A DNA stretch of 64,000 nt. It comes from Thermococcus aggregans (GTDB lineage: Archaea > Methanobacteriota_B > Thermococci > Thermococcales > Thermococcaceae). The stretch's first letter is position 1, and the number at the start of each line of letters is the position of its first letter. The stretch covers positions 1,725,054 through 1,789,053 of the forward strand of contig NZ_CP099582.1 of the NCBI RefSeq assembly GCF_024022995.1, written 5' to 3'. Shown here in pieces: positions 41,933-50,409 of this stretch. The notes beneath the pieces are model-generated. The model was not told where the DNA came from. It searched no databases and saw only the letters and a program-made list of their open reading frames with translations. The translations under genes and the position numbers were made by a program.

Positions 41933-42880
41933 ATGATAAAAAACAAACTCATCGTAGTCACAGGAGGAGCAGGATTCATAGGTTCCCACATAGCCGAAGA
42001 GCTCCGCGATGAGAACGAGGTAATAGTGATCGACAACCTCTACGCCGGTAAAATTGAGAATGTTCCTCCAAATGTAAAGTTCCTTCAAGCCGACATAAGG
42101 GACTACCAAAGCATAGCCGAGCTAATATCTCACGCGGATTACGTTTTTCATGAGGCTGCTCTTGTCAGTGTTGTGGAGAGCGTGGAGAAGCCAATGCTGA
42201 CAGAAGAAATAAACGTTCTCGGTACTTTAAACATTCTGAAAGCCCTGAGCGAGGGGCATGGAAAGTTAATCTTCGCTTCTTCTGCGGCTGTTTATGGGGA
42301 CAACCAGAATCTCCCCCTCAAAGAGAGTGAAAAGCCCGAGCCCCTATCCCCTTATGGCGTGACGAAGATAGCGGGGGAATATTACTGCAAAGTCTTTTAT
42401 GAGCTCTACGGCGTTCCAACAGTGAGCTTGAGGTACTTTAACGTGTTTGGAGAGAGGCAGGGCTACAATCAATATGCTGGAGTAATAAGCATCTTCATCA
42501 ATCGGGCTCTTAGAGGAGAGCCGCTGATAATCTATGGGGATGGAAAACAGACGAGGGACTTTATTTATGTTAAGGACGTTGTAAGGGCAAACATCCTTGC
42601 TGCCGAAAGCAGTAAAGCAGACGGAAAGATCTTCAACGTTGCAAGGGGGGAGAGAACAAGCATTTTGGAGCTCGCCCTTAAAATAATTGAGATAACGGGT
42701 TCTTCAAGCTCCATAGTCTTTGACAAACCAAGACCAGGAGATATAAGGCACAGTCAGGCAGATATAAGTGAAATAATGAAGCTTGGTTTTAAACCGGAGT
42801 ATTCACTTGAAGAGGGCCTTCTGAAAACGGTGGAATGGTATAGGGGGGAACTCGATGAGAAAAATAATCCTCGTCCCTGA
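41933..42880 (+). CDS. NAD-dependent UDP-sugar epimerase/dehydratase (GalE-like)
   Basis: 315 residues, extended SDR family. TGGAGFIGSHIAEEL binds NAD; the catalytic SSAAVYG and YGVTK (Tyr and Lys) are present, then SLRYFNVFGERQ and the C-terminal RPGDIRHSQADISEI. It probably interconverts UDP-glucose and UDP-galactose or the N-acetyl forms for glycan synthesis. GAGGGAGAGC precedes the ATG. The next gene overlaps by 26 bases. Confidence 0.88.
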   Translation: MIKNKLIVVTGGAGFIGSHIAEELRDENEVIVIDNLYAGKIENVPPNVKFLQADIRDYQSIAELISHADYVFHEAALVSVVESVEKPMLTEEINVLGTLNILKALSEGHGKLIFASSAAVYGDNQNLPLKESEKPEPLSPYGVTKIAGEYYCKVFYELYGVPTVSLRYFNVFGERQGYNQYAGVISIFINRALRGEPLIIYGDGKQTRDFIYVKDVVRANILAAESSKADGKIFNVARGERTSILELALKIIEITGSSSSIVFDKPRPGDIRHSQADISEIMKLGFKPEYSLEEGLLKTVEWYRGELDEKNNPRP

Positions 42881-43628
42881 TTCCAAGCTTTCATTTCTAA
42901 AAAGAAAAACAAAAAAGCTCGTACATTCTTTTTCCGGGAGTATTATCATAGAAGATAGCCGTCTCATTCTCCCCAAGGAAGAGAAAATTAAAAAAGGAAT
43001 CCTCTTATGTTCTAGCAGTGCAACACTCAAAAGATATAAGGGAGGAGTAGAGTACGGAGGTATGCTACTTTCAGTTTCAAGAAAGTTTAAAGAGGAAGAA
43101 GAAACTACATCAAGAGAGCTATTCTTAGAACCAGCGGAGTATCGGGTTGAAATAGACGTTAGTGGTGCTGGAAGACTCGAAATACCCGGATTCAGACTTG
43201 ATAATGGAATTTTGATTCTCTACATAACTCCGAATTATGTGTTTCAATTTCCCCAGGGGAGCATAGCAATTTATGGTTCCGAGGATTTTGTGCAAATTAC
43301 TCTCGCTCCAACTAAATTTGGCCTTAAAGGTAAAGTTTCACCAAATCTCCAAGATGCTGAGGAGGTGGAAGTAATACTTAAAGGGAATGACACGAGGGAA
43401 TTACTTTTTTGGGGAGATGAAGAGGGAGAATTTGACTATGAGTTTATCAAAGAACATATTCTATTAATCTCCCATGAAAGTTTAATCAGCCCAAAAGAAC
43501 TTGCAAATGCGCTTGGAAAAGTCTCCTTGATAAGTGGACATGGAGAGTTTGAACTTGAAACCAAGCTCAAGTATCCCTTAAAAAAAGACATGAGGGAAAG
43601 TATAAAATTTAGAGTATCTTTGGGGTGA
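42855..43628 (+). CDS. Protein of unknown function, paralog of the next gene
   Basis: 257 residues from ATG 42855, with GGGGGAAC upstream, inside the end of the epimerase gene. Mostly beta strands. The C-terminal two thirds (GRLEIPGFRLDNGILILYIT; LLISHESLISPKEL; LISGHGEFELETKL) align in order with the following gene ([48 protein letters not shown]). No transmembrane segment. No family recognised. Confidence 0.7.
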   Translation: MRKIILVPDSKLSFLKRKTKKLVHSFSGSIIIEDSRLILPKEEKIKKGILLCSSSATLKRYKGGVEYGGMLLSVSRKFKEEEETTSRELFLEPAEYRVEIDVSGAGRLEIPGFRLDNGILILYITPNYVFQFPQGSIAIYGSEDFVQITLAPTKFGLKGKVSPNLQDAEEVEVILKGNDTRELLFWGDEEGEFDYEFIKEHILLISHESLISPKELANALGKVSLISGHGEFELETKLKYPLKKDMRESIKFRVSLG

Positions 43629-43636
43629 GAACTGTA

Positions 43637-44575
43637 ATGAGGATAATAATCCTAATGGGAAAAATCAAAGTTCTGTACCTTGTTCTGCTACTTGGAATGC
43701 TTATCACTGTTCCCGTAGGAGTAATAGTACTTAAAAATCCCACAATTCCCATAATGTATCGAGCTGGAATACTTGGGTTCATTGCCCTCTGGACTGGTTT
43801 GATGAGTTTTGTCATTTATCGCTCGAGAAAGTCCTTTGAAAAAGTAAGGAATATCAAAGAAATCATTTCCATCAGCGAGAATGAAATAAGTTTTCTAAAA
43901 CCCTTGAGAGCAGAAGTTGGATATTTTGATGCTTATGCTTACTGGAGTTCAAGCGGAAAGAGCAGTCACTATCATGTATTCAAGAGTTTTCTAAGGGAAA
44001 GTGAAGAGGCAGTAACATCATTTAAACTTGAAACAAAGCCATTTTTGTTATCAATAGCCCAGGATGGAACAGGAGATATATATCTTCCAGGGATTAGAAT
44101 TTTGAACGATGAATACAAGGACGTGGTTATTCTTTATGCAAAACCGTCCTACGAGGTGAGGTTTCCGCTTGAGAGCTTTGTAGTATCTGCCAATGGAGAT
44201 TTTGTCGAGGCCAGAATAGAAGAGATAGAAAATGGGTTTAGGATTTCGGTAAGTGCAAACCTCTCAAAAGCAAGAAGAGCCAAAGTGGAGTTGGTTTCAA
44301 GGAGAAAGAGGGTTGTTAAACAGCTCATCGGCGATACAAAAAACATAGGAGTTTTTGAAAAAGAATTTCTAAACGAGCCTTTGATAATATTGGGGTACTA
44401 TGACCAGGTAAGCCCCTTGGGAATCCTGAAAGGCGGTAAATTTGGAAGGATAATAGCCGGACATGGAAAGTTTATTCTCAGACTTGCACTGGATATTCCT
44501 TTTCGACCCGACATAAAAGAAGAAATTGAGTTTGAAGTTGCTCCAAAGGCGGAAGCTACTTCTTGGGGACTTTAA
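43637..44575 (+). CDS. Membrane protein of unknown function, paralog of the previous gene
   Basis: 312 residues from ATG 43637, with GGGGTGAGA upstream overlapping the previous stop. Two N-terminal transmembrane helices (about 12-30 and 38-58) precede a beta-rich domain similar to the upstream protein. Three tightly linked genes (epimerase and these two) suggest an envelope or glycan role, but nothing in the sequence proves it. The end overlaps prefoldin alpha by 20 bases, convergently. Confidence 0.7.
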   Translation: MRIIILMGKIKVLYLVLLLGMLITVPVGVIVLKNPTIPIMYRAGILGFIALWTGLMSFVIYRSRKSFEKVRNIKEIISISENEISFLKPLRAEVGYFDAYAYWSSSGKSSHYHVFKSFLRESEEAVTSFKLETKPFLLSIAQDGTGDIYLPGIRILNDEYKDVVILYAKPSYEVRFPLESFVVSANGDFVEARIEEIENGFRISVSANLSKARRAKVELVSRRKRVVKQLIGDTKNIGVFEKEFLNEPLIILGYYDQVSPLGILKGGKFGRIIAGHGKFILRLALDIPFRPDIKEEIEFEVAPKAEATSWGL

Positions 44576-44999
44576 AGTTCATTGCCTGCTGTTGCTGTAA
44601 TTTTTGAGCTTTTTGAGCTAGCTCTTGTAGCTTGTGCTCAAGTTGGTGAAGAGCTTCTTGAGTCTTCTTTATTGCTTCATCGTACTCTTTAATTCTCTTA
44701 TCCAGGTATGCTATAGCATCGTCGAGGCTCTTCTCCACGGCATAGCCAGAACCAACGCTAACTATGGCGTGCTGCTTGTCTTCTATCCTTCCCTTCAAAA
44801 AGGAACCTGCACCAACTGGAACGAGAATTTCAGGATTTTCTTCTTCAACGTTCTTAAGTCCTTCGAGTGTCTCTTTTACAGCTTGGAACTCGTTTCTTCC
44901 GAGGGTTAAGAGCTCGAGGTTTTGGGCTAAAAGCTGTGCTCGAGCTTGTAAAAGCTGATACTCATAAGCCAATCTCTCAAGCTGTTCCCTGTTTTCCAT
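44556..44999 (-). CDS. pfdA: Prefoldin alpha subunit
   Basis: 147 residues from ATG 44999 ([20 protein letters not shown]); GGTGA lies five bases upstream, which disfavours the ATG at 45005. Two long coiled-coil helices flank the central hairpin region [16 protein letters not shown] and [17 protein letters not shown], as in archaeal prefoldin alpha. It forms a hexamer with beta subunits and passes unfolded proteins to the thermosome. Lies downstream of the ribosomal protein operon, its usual place in Thermococcales. Confidence 0.9.
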   Translation of the reverse strand: MENREQLERLAYEYQLLQARAQLLAQNLELLTLGRNEFQAVKETLEGLKNVEEENPEILVPVGAGSFLKGRIEDKQHAIVSVGSGYAVEKSLDDAIAYLDKRIKEYDEAIKKTQEALHQLEHKLQELAQKAQKLQQQQAMNFKVPKK

Positions 45000-45061
45000 T
45001 TCCATCACCAAAAAGAGTAATTGAGGAAGTTTTTAAGAGTGTTGGTTAAAAAACAAAAAAT

Positions 45062-45298
45062 TCAAGCAAGCTCCAAGCTGAGTCTCCTAACTACTGGATC
45101 CTCAGCTTCTTCCGGTTTTATCTCTTCGATGCCCTCTATGTAAATCTTTGACCTCTTAACGCGGTGCTTGCTTCCGATATCTGAATAGACGAGCTCCTTT
45201 ATGTCTTCTGGCTTCAATGCCCTGTACTCCTTGGTGAATTTGAACTTCCTTCCGCTCTTCTCGAAGATGCCCCTAACTCTGAACACTTTAACCTCCAT
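45062..45298 (-). CDS. rpl18a: 50S ribosomal protein L18Ae (LX/L20a)
   Basis: 78 residues: [20 protein letters not shown] at the start and [20 protein letters not shown] at the end are diagnostic. Single-domain archaeal form. In the operon L39e-L31e-aIF6-L18Ae, with 6 bases to the aIF6 stop. Confidence 0.93.
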   Translation of the reverse strand: MEVKVFRVRGIFEKSGRKFKFTKEYRALKPEDIKELVYSDIGSKHRVKRSKIYIEGIEEIKPEEAEDPVVRRLSLELA

Positions 45299-45304
45299 TT
45301 CCCC

Positions 45305-45991
45305 TCACCCCAAAAATCCAAGTGCTTCTTCAATCTTAACAATTTCCGGTCCAGTAGTTAGGTGTCCAACGACGACACCAAATGAGTTTGCAATCATACA
45401 TGAGCCCACAAAGGGCACGCCCATATTGGCAGTGCCAACGTAGAAATCAACTTTGAAGAGGTTTCCGAGCCATTCGAGTTCTTCGTCTGTTGCCTCGGGA
45501 TGGACTAATCCGCCTTTGTTTGTGACAACACCAACGCTTCCAACGGCGTGGTAGTTGGCTATCATGCCCCTCTCAACTTCGACATCAAAGATGTCCTCAA
45601 ACTGCTTCGCTTCTTCCCTTGTAAACTTTGCGCTGATTAATGCCGCTTTATCGTTTACGAGGATGAGATTTCCAAAGGCGGTGAGTTTGCTTAAAACGGG
45701 CTCAACCCTAACATCCAATCCGTTCTCTTCTAGGGCGCTTTTAATCTTTTGAAGCTCGGAGTCCCAGATATAGTAAGGGACTACAATAGCGTTTGAGTTA
45801 GCAGCAGCAAGAATTCCAACTATTCTGGACTTCATTATGCTTGCCTCAATAACCGGCACTTTCAAAACTTCCCTAAGGACATTAAGCTTCTTTTCTTGGA
45901 GCCCTTCCCTAACTAGGGCGAACTTATCTGTGGCTAACCCGAAGACTCCAAGATATGGTGAGTTTTCAAAGTCTAATCTTTCAATGTGCAT
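45305..45991 (-). CDS. eif6: Translation initiation factor aIF6
   Basis: 228 residues from ATG 45991 (MHIERLDFENSPYLGVFGLA), with GAGGTGTGG upstream. The pentein fold shows five pseudo-repeats with NSNAIVVPYYI, GNLILVNDKAALIS, GSVGVVTNKGGLVHPE and TANMGVPFVGSCMIANSFGV. It binds the 50S subunit and blocks joining with 30S. Operon with L31e and L18Ae. Confidence 0.94.
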   Translation of the reverse strand: MHIERLDFENSPYLGVFGLATDKFALVREGLQEKKLNVLREVLKVPVIEASIMKSRIVGILAAANSNAIVVPYYIWDSELQKIKSALEENGLDVRVEPVLSKLTAFGNLILVNDKAALISAKFTREEAKQFEDIFDVEVERGMIANYHAVGSVGVVTNKGGLVHPEATDEELEWLGNLFKVDFYVGTANMGVPFVGSCMIANSFGVVVGHLTTGPEIVKIEEALGFLG

Positions 45992-46031
45992 TTCCACACC
46001 TCGGTTTTCCCTCATTGGAAAAAATTAGGAA

Positions 46032-46292
46032 TCAAGCAAGGTGAACTTCGGCTACTTTGGTGCCGTCTTTCTCTTCAACGGTCACCTTGACGCGGAGCTT
46101 GCTTGGTGGCTTCTCAATTCCCCTTTCCCATATCTTCTCGTTGACGTCTGTGCCTATTATGACTTCGTCTGCCTTTGTGTGCCTCGCTACGAATTCCCTA
46201 ACAAAGCGAGCGGCTCTTGGCGCTCTCTTCCATCTTGGAACAATCTTCTTGATCTTCCTAATTGGAATAACGTAAATTCTTTCCTCTACCAT
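46032..46292 (-). CDS. rpl31e: 50S ribosomal protein L31e
   Basis: 86 residues: [40 protein letters not shown] and [13 protein letters not shown] identify L31e. Sits near the peptide exit tunnel. Follows L39e by 6 bases and precedes aIF6. Confidence 0.95.
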   Translation of the reverse strand: MVEERIYVIPIRKIKKIVPRWKRAPRAARFVREFVARHTKADEVIIGTDVNEKIWERGIEKPPSKLRVKVTVEEKDGTKVAEVHLA

Positions 46293-46298
46293 CTCTCA

Positions 46299-46454
46299 TC
46301 ACTCCTTAAGCTTGGTCCTCCTCCAGTATCTTCTCTTAGGGTGAGTTAACACCTTCCTGTTGGTCTTTACGATAACCCAAACGGGAACTCTCCTATTTTG
46401 TTTGGCTGCCTTTGCCAAACGGAGCTTCTTTGCCAACGGTTTGTTCCTTGCCAT
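46299..46454 (-). CDS. rpl39e: 50S ribosomal protein L39e
   Basis: 51 residues, [20 protein letters not shown] then [20 protein letters not shown] and [11 protein letters not shown], the exact L39e pattern. GGGAGGGGTTAAGA precedes the ATG. First gene of the L39e-L31e-aIF6-L18Ae operon. Confidence 0.95.
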   Translation of the reverse strand: MARNKPLAKKLRLAKAAKQNRRVPVWVIVKTNRKVLTHPKRRYWRRTKLKE

Positions 46455-46514
46455 TCTTAACCCCTCCCTTAATTTGTGAACGTGAAAAGCTCAACTAATG
46501 GCCGATTAGTAAAG

Positions 46515-46532
46515 CCTTATTTAAATTTTTGC
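46515..46532 (-). promoter_or_regulatory. Promoter of the L39e operon
   Basis: On the minus strand GCAAAAATTTAAATAAGG gives a strong BRE/TATA. Transcription would start near 46497, about 40 bases before the L39e start. Confidence 0.65.
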
Positions 46533-46603
46533 TTTCACTCCCATTCAAGGACTAGGGGGTTAAAAAGCTTTTCATTCGAACAGGTATAAGAAAAAAGAAA
46601 AGG

Positions 46604-47767
46604 TCACCCGATCTGGAAAGCTGTACTTCTAAGCTCTCCCCTCTCAAAGCGATGTGGATCGTACCACTCCCAGTCAAGCGGAACTTTGCTCTTTCCTTTA
46701 ACTATGAGTTCTGCCATGGCTTCCCCTACTGCTGGCGCCATCATAAAGCCGTGCCCACTGAATCCAGCGGCAATGTATAGGCCGTCTATGTAGTTAATCT
46801 TCCCAATAGCGGGATTGCTGTCTGGAGTTTTTGCATAGAACCCTGCCCATTGTCTTATTACATGGGCGTATTTAAGTGCCGGGATTATTCTAGTCGCCCA
46901 TTTAAGGACTTCTCTAAGGAAATCGTAAGTGGGGGTCATGTCATATGTTGGCCCATACTCCAAACCCGTTCCACATAAAACTCCTCCATCTTCACCATCT
47001 TGAAGGAGATAAGAATCATTCCACGCTGGTGGACAAACGAGAGGTTCAATTTGACCTTCTTTCAGGGGTTCGGTCTTAACAAGCTGGTGCTTGTAGGGCT
47101 TTATTGGAATGAATTCTTTGTCTAGTCCAGCCATCTCATTGATTATTGGAGCCCATGCATTTGCTGCGTTTACAACAGCATCGGCTTTTATAGTTCCCCT
47201 ATTCGTTTTTACCCCTTTTGTCTCATTGTTCTCGACTATAATGTCAGTCACTTCCGTGTATTCATAAATCTCGGCCCCAAGTTCTTTGGCTTTTCTTGCA
47301 AAGGCAAAGACAGTTTTGAAGGGATTTGCCTTTCCATCGGTTGGGTTCCATTGCCCGGCAAGGAATTCGTCGGCATTTAGGGGTGGCACGATCTCTTTTG
47401 CCTCCTCGGGTGTTATAAGCCTTGTAGGAACGCCGAATTTATTGTGGAGCTTTATGTTTTGCTTAAAAGCTTCAACTTCTTCTTCAGTTGTCGCCAAAAA
47501 GAGGTAGCCAGTTTGTTTAAAGTTTATATCGTACTCAAGCTCTTCACTTAGCGTTTTCCACTTCTCAACACTGTATTTCATGAGTTTTATGTTAGCTTCG
47601 TCCGTAAACTGCTGTCTAATTCCAGTGGCACACCTAAAAGTTGAACCGCTTCCGAGGTAGCTCTTCTCAACAAGAACGACATCAACGCCAAGCTTTGCTA
47701 GGTAGTAAGCTATTGACGTGCCAGTACTTCCTCCGCCTATGACAACAACATCCGCTTTACTCTTCAT
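46604..47767 (-). CDS. FAD-dependent dehydrogenase, catalytic beta subunit (proline dehydrogenase/sarcosine oxidase-like)
   Basis: 387 residues, DAO family. The N-terminal dinucleotide fold is VVVIGGGSTGTSIAYYLAKLG and the C-terminal FAD contact is GLYIAAGFSGHGFMMAP. QWAGFYAKTPDSNPAIG is typical of the PDH-beta subunit of Thermococcales dye-linked L-proline dehydrogenase. Last gene of a four-gene operon with alpha, ferredoxin-like and BFD-like subunits. The substrate could be proline or another N-substituted or amino acid. A decayed copy lies at 50128-50400. Confidence 0.85.
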   Translation of the reverse strand: MKSKADVVVIGGGSTGTSIAYYLAKLGVDVVLVEKSYLGSGSTFRCATGIRQQFTDEANIKLMKYSVEKWKTLSEELEYDINFKQTGYLFLATTEEEVEAFKQNIKLHNKFGVPTRLITPEEAKEIVPPLNADEFLAGQWNPTDGKANPFKTVFAFARKAKELGAEIYEYTEVTDIIVENNETKGVKTNRGTIKADAVVNAANAWAPIINEMAGLDKEFIPIKPYKHQLVKTEPLKEGQIEPLVCPPAWNDSYLLQDGEDGGVLCGTGLEYGPTYDMTPTYDFLREVLKWATRIIPALKYAHVIRQWAGFYAKTPDSNPAIGKINYIDGLYIAAGFSGHGFMMAPAVGEAMAELIVKGKSKVPLDWEWYDPHRFERGELRSTAFQIG

Positions 47768-48038
47768 TCATTTCACCCACCAAGACACCTGCTGGGACAG
47801 GTCTAACAGGAGTTCTTGTTGCGGGGAGCTTTATCTCCTCTGGGCTCTTTCCGGTTTTTCTTGCTATTATGCTTATTACCATTGGAAGACATGTCCTCCC
47901 CTGGCATGGCCCCATTCCAATCCTTAGAAGTCGTTTTATCGTTTCTATATCTGTTATGCCTTGGTCGATCAAAGCTTCGATCTCTTCAAGCGTTACATCA
48001 TTGCACCTGCAGATTATTATTTTCTTTTCCTCACTCAT
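47757..48038 (-). CDS. BFD-like [2Fe-2S] subunit of the dehydrogenase
   Basis: 93 residues. ICRCNDVTLEEIEALIDQG and MGPCQGRTCLPMV supply the CxC and CxxxxC ligands of a bacterioferritin-associated-ferredoxin-like [2Fe-2S] domain. It overlaps the beta subunit by 11 bases and the ferredoxin gene by 4, so all are coupled. It probably carries electrons between the two flavoproteins. Confidence 0.85.
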   Translation of the reverse strand: MSEEKKIIICRCNDVTLEEIEALIDQGITDIETIKRLLRIGMGPCQGRTCLPMVISIIARKTGKSPEEIKLPATRTPVRPVPAGVLVGEMNEE

Positions 48039-48541
48039 TCTCTCACCACCTTTATTGCTCTAACATCCCAAGCTAACTCCAATGGCACCTCGACGGTTAC
48101 AATTGGTGTATCTCCTCTGCTCTTTTCTCTTGGTACAACTGTGACAACTTTTCCCTTTCCGACTTCTTCTCCTACTCTGTTCAGCAGAACAACTTCTTCT
48201 CCAACGTTAGGAACTGGAAGGATTTCATGCGGTAGTGTGACTCTCGCCTTGTCACCCACATAATGAATCATGAAAAATGCCAATCCAGGGCAAATTTGGA
48301 CACAGAGAGAACAACCAATGCATTTTTCGTAATCAACTTTGGGGGTCGCATTTGGATGTTCCATGAGAATAGCGTTTGTGGGGCAGATCTCTGCACATGG
48401 AGTACATGGGATTTCTTGTGGGCACTCTGGAACTGCCACAGGTCTTTGTCTCAGCCTCTCCTCGCTCGGCAGACCTATATACCTCTTTAGCTCTTCTACA
48501 CTCAGATAACCTTCCCGCAAGTACCTGGGAATTTCACTCAT
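48035..48541 (-). CDS. Ferredoxin-type [4Fe-4S] subunit of the dehydrogenase
   Basis: 168 residues. Two cluster motifs: CPQEIPCTPCAEICP and CIGCSLCVQICP. The C-terminal half (VLLNRVGEEVGKGKVVTVVP) is a small beta domain. In Thermococcales proline dehydrogenase complexes the fusion partner is a similar ferredoxin. Overlaps alpha by 4 bases. Confidence 0.85.
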   Translation of the reverse strand: MSEIPRYLREGYLSVEELKRYIGLPSEERLRQRPVAVPECPQEIPCTPCAEICPTNAILMEHPNATPKVDYEKCIGCSLCVQICPGLAFFMIHYVGDKARVTLPHEILPVPNVGEEVVLLNRVGEEVGKGKVVTVVPREKSRGDTPIVTVEVPLELAWDVRAIKVVRE

Positions 48542-49971
48542 TGTATCACCACCTTCTTGAGGCCTTCAAGGACTTTTCTTCCAAACGGACCACTTCTGAA
48601 TTCATCAAGCTCTTTCTGGGCTTTCTCTATTTCTTTAAGCCATTCTGGAGAAGCTACACCTGCAGACAATGCGGCTGCAATTCCGGCTATTTTTCCTTCA
48701 AGCATTGCCGTTGTTGCTTCTTCAATTCCTGCAGAATCCCCAGCAACGAAAATGCCCTTTATCGTGGTTTCCATCCTCGAGTCCCTAATGACAACATGAC
48801 CGCCAAGCTCCGGAACGTATTTGATCTGGCATCCCGCTTGGTGAAGAAGCTCTATGCTTGGCCTTAGTCCAACGGCTAGGGCTATTACGTCAACTTCAAA
48901 AACCTTCTCTGTTCCGGGGATAACGTTCCAGTTCTCATCAAGTTGAGCCACAACCGCTCTTTCGACTTTTTCTTTGCCTTCAGCTCTTAGAATTGTATGT
49001 CTTGTCAATATTGGGATGCCAAGCCTTCTGACTTTAGCAGCGTGAACAAAGTAGCCTCCGATCTTTGGCATTGCTTCAACTATTGCTTCTACTTTCACTC
49101 CAGCTTGATAGAGCTGATAGGCGAGAATTAAGCCTACATTACCGGCACCAACGATTAGAACCCTATCCCCTGGTTTTACGCCGTAGGTATTCATGAGAGT
49201 CTGTATTGCTCCGGCTCCATATACACCGGGCAAATCGTTCCCTTCAAATGGTATCATCCTTTCCATTGCGCCTGTTGCGACGACAACGGTTTTTCCTTTG
49301 AACTCAATGAGCTCTTTGTTCTTTCTGACTCCGACTACCAATTTCTCCTCTCCATCCTGGAGAAGCATTATTGCCGAAGTTTCCAAAAAGACTTCTACGT
49401 TTCTTTTCTTGAGCTCTTCTTGCAATATTTCGGCAATTTTTATCCCTCTAACTCCAGCAAACTGCTCTCTCTTCCCAAAGAACTTGTGGGTCTGCTTAAC
49501 CAGCTGTCCCCCAAGCATTGGGTTCTCATCTAATAGGACAACCCTTGCTCCAGCTTCGCTTGCATTTATTGCAGCCATCATCCCCGCTGGCCCGCCTCCA
49601 ATGACAACAACATCCGCTTCAATTCGCTGTGGTTCCTTCCACTTAGGCGGCTTTGTAGTTTTTGGCAGTGCTGGTTTTTCTTCTTGCCTCTCTATTTGCA
49701 TTCCATCTTCAACAAGCGTTATGCAGGTTCTTACGTTTGGAATGCCGTTGACTTTCATAAGACAGGAGGAGCATTTTCCAATTGCACAGAAAAGCCCTCT
49801 TGGTCTGTGCTTATTTATTGAATGCTGGAGTGTTCTTATTCCTGCAGCATGGAGGGCCATCGCAATTGTTTCACCTTCATAGGCCTTTATTGGTTGTCCT
49901 TCGAAGTATATTGTTACTTCTCTTTTACGAATTTTCTCAAAATTCAAAATGGGATGTTCAGTAAGGCGCAT
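48538..49971 (-). CDS. NAD(P)/FAD oxidoreductase, alpha subunit with N-terminal [2Fe-2S] domain
   Basis: 477 residues. Residues about 1-90 are a ferredoxin-like 2Fe-2S domain (HRPRGLFCAIGKCSSCLMKV; RTCITLVEDGM), as in the alpha part of heterotetrameric sarcosine oxidase. Then FAD site ADVVVIGGGPAGMMAAINAS, NAD site RVLIVGAGNVGLILAYQL and a C-terminal FAD motif GIFVAGDSAGIEEATTAM. It takes electrons from the beta subunit to a carrier or NAD. First gene of the operon; TATA (ACATTTAAAG) is near 50003-50012 on the complement. Confidence 0.88.
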   Translation of the reverse strand: MRLTEHPILNFEKIRKREVTIYFEGQPIKAYEGETIAMALHAAGIRTLQHSINKHRPRGLFCAIGKCSSCLMKVNGIPNVRTCITLVEDGMQIERQEEKPALPKTTKPPKWKEPQRIEADVVVIGGGPAGMMAAINASEAGARVVLLDENPMLGGQLVKQTHKFFGKREQFAGVRGIKIAEILQEELKKRNVEVFLETSAIMLLQDGEEKLVVGVRKNKELIEFKGKTVVVATGAMERMIPFEGNDLPGVYGAGAIQTLMNTYGVKPGDRVLIVGAGNVGLILAYQLYQAGVKVEAIVEAMPKIGGYFVHAAKVRRLGIPILTRHTILRAEGKEKVERAVVAQLDENWNVIPGTEKVFEVDVIALAVGLRPSIELLHQAGCQIKYVPELGGHVVIRDSRMETTIKGIFVAGDSAGIEEATTAMLEGKIAGIAAALSAGVASPEWLKEIEKAQKELDEFRSGPFGRKVLEGLKKVVIQ

Positions 49972-50127
49972 AAAATTTCACCGATGTAAAATACGTGACT
50001 TTCACTTTAAATGTTTTTCCAATAAAAAAATGTTGTGCACCTTTGGTTAAAGCATAATGGAAAATAAATACCAAAAAATCGAACAATTTTTGAAATAATA
50101 ACACATGCATCAAAAAATTACCAAAAA

Positions 50128-50400
50128 TTAAAAACTATGAATGTCAACCCACTTGCAAGGCTTGAGTACAAAGTTCTCCACGCTCAAAGCAGTAGGGTCG
50201 TACCACTCAATTGGGAGCTTGCTCTTGCCTTTTGTTATCAAATGGGTCAATTCTCTTAGGAAGTTGTATGGGGGCGTTAGTCAGAAGTTGGCCCTACTTC
50301 GTAGCCAACTCTGCCTATTATCCCCTGTGCTCTCCCACTTCACGACATTAGTGGCAAGCTTCACCCTTAGGCAGGGAATACAAAATGGAAGCATGCCAAA
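50128..50400 (-). pseudogene. Decayed copy of the FAD dehydrogenase beta subunit
   Basis: The minus strand contains GYEVGPTSD then, after a stop, TPPYNFLREL joined directly to THLITKGKSKLPIEWYDPTA. These match separated parts of the beta subunit at 46604-47767 (GLEYGPTYD, TPTYDFLREV, and VKGKSKVPLDWEWYDP). About 70-80 residues are deleted between them and the N-terminal two thirds are missing. It lies just upstream of the intact operon, so a paralogous operon once stood here or a copy was inserted and lost. Confidence 0.7.
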
Positions 50401-50409
50401 GTTCTCAAA

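Noticed and set aside
49980-49995. Second copy of the glyA palindrome at the dehydrogenase operon
   Set aside because: Only the half TTACAT is present; the other half coincides with a ribosome binding site (CGGTGA), so it is probably chance.
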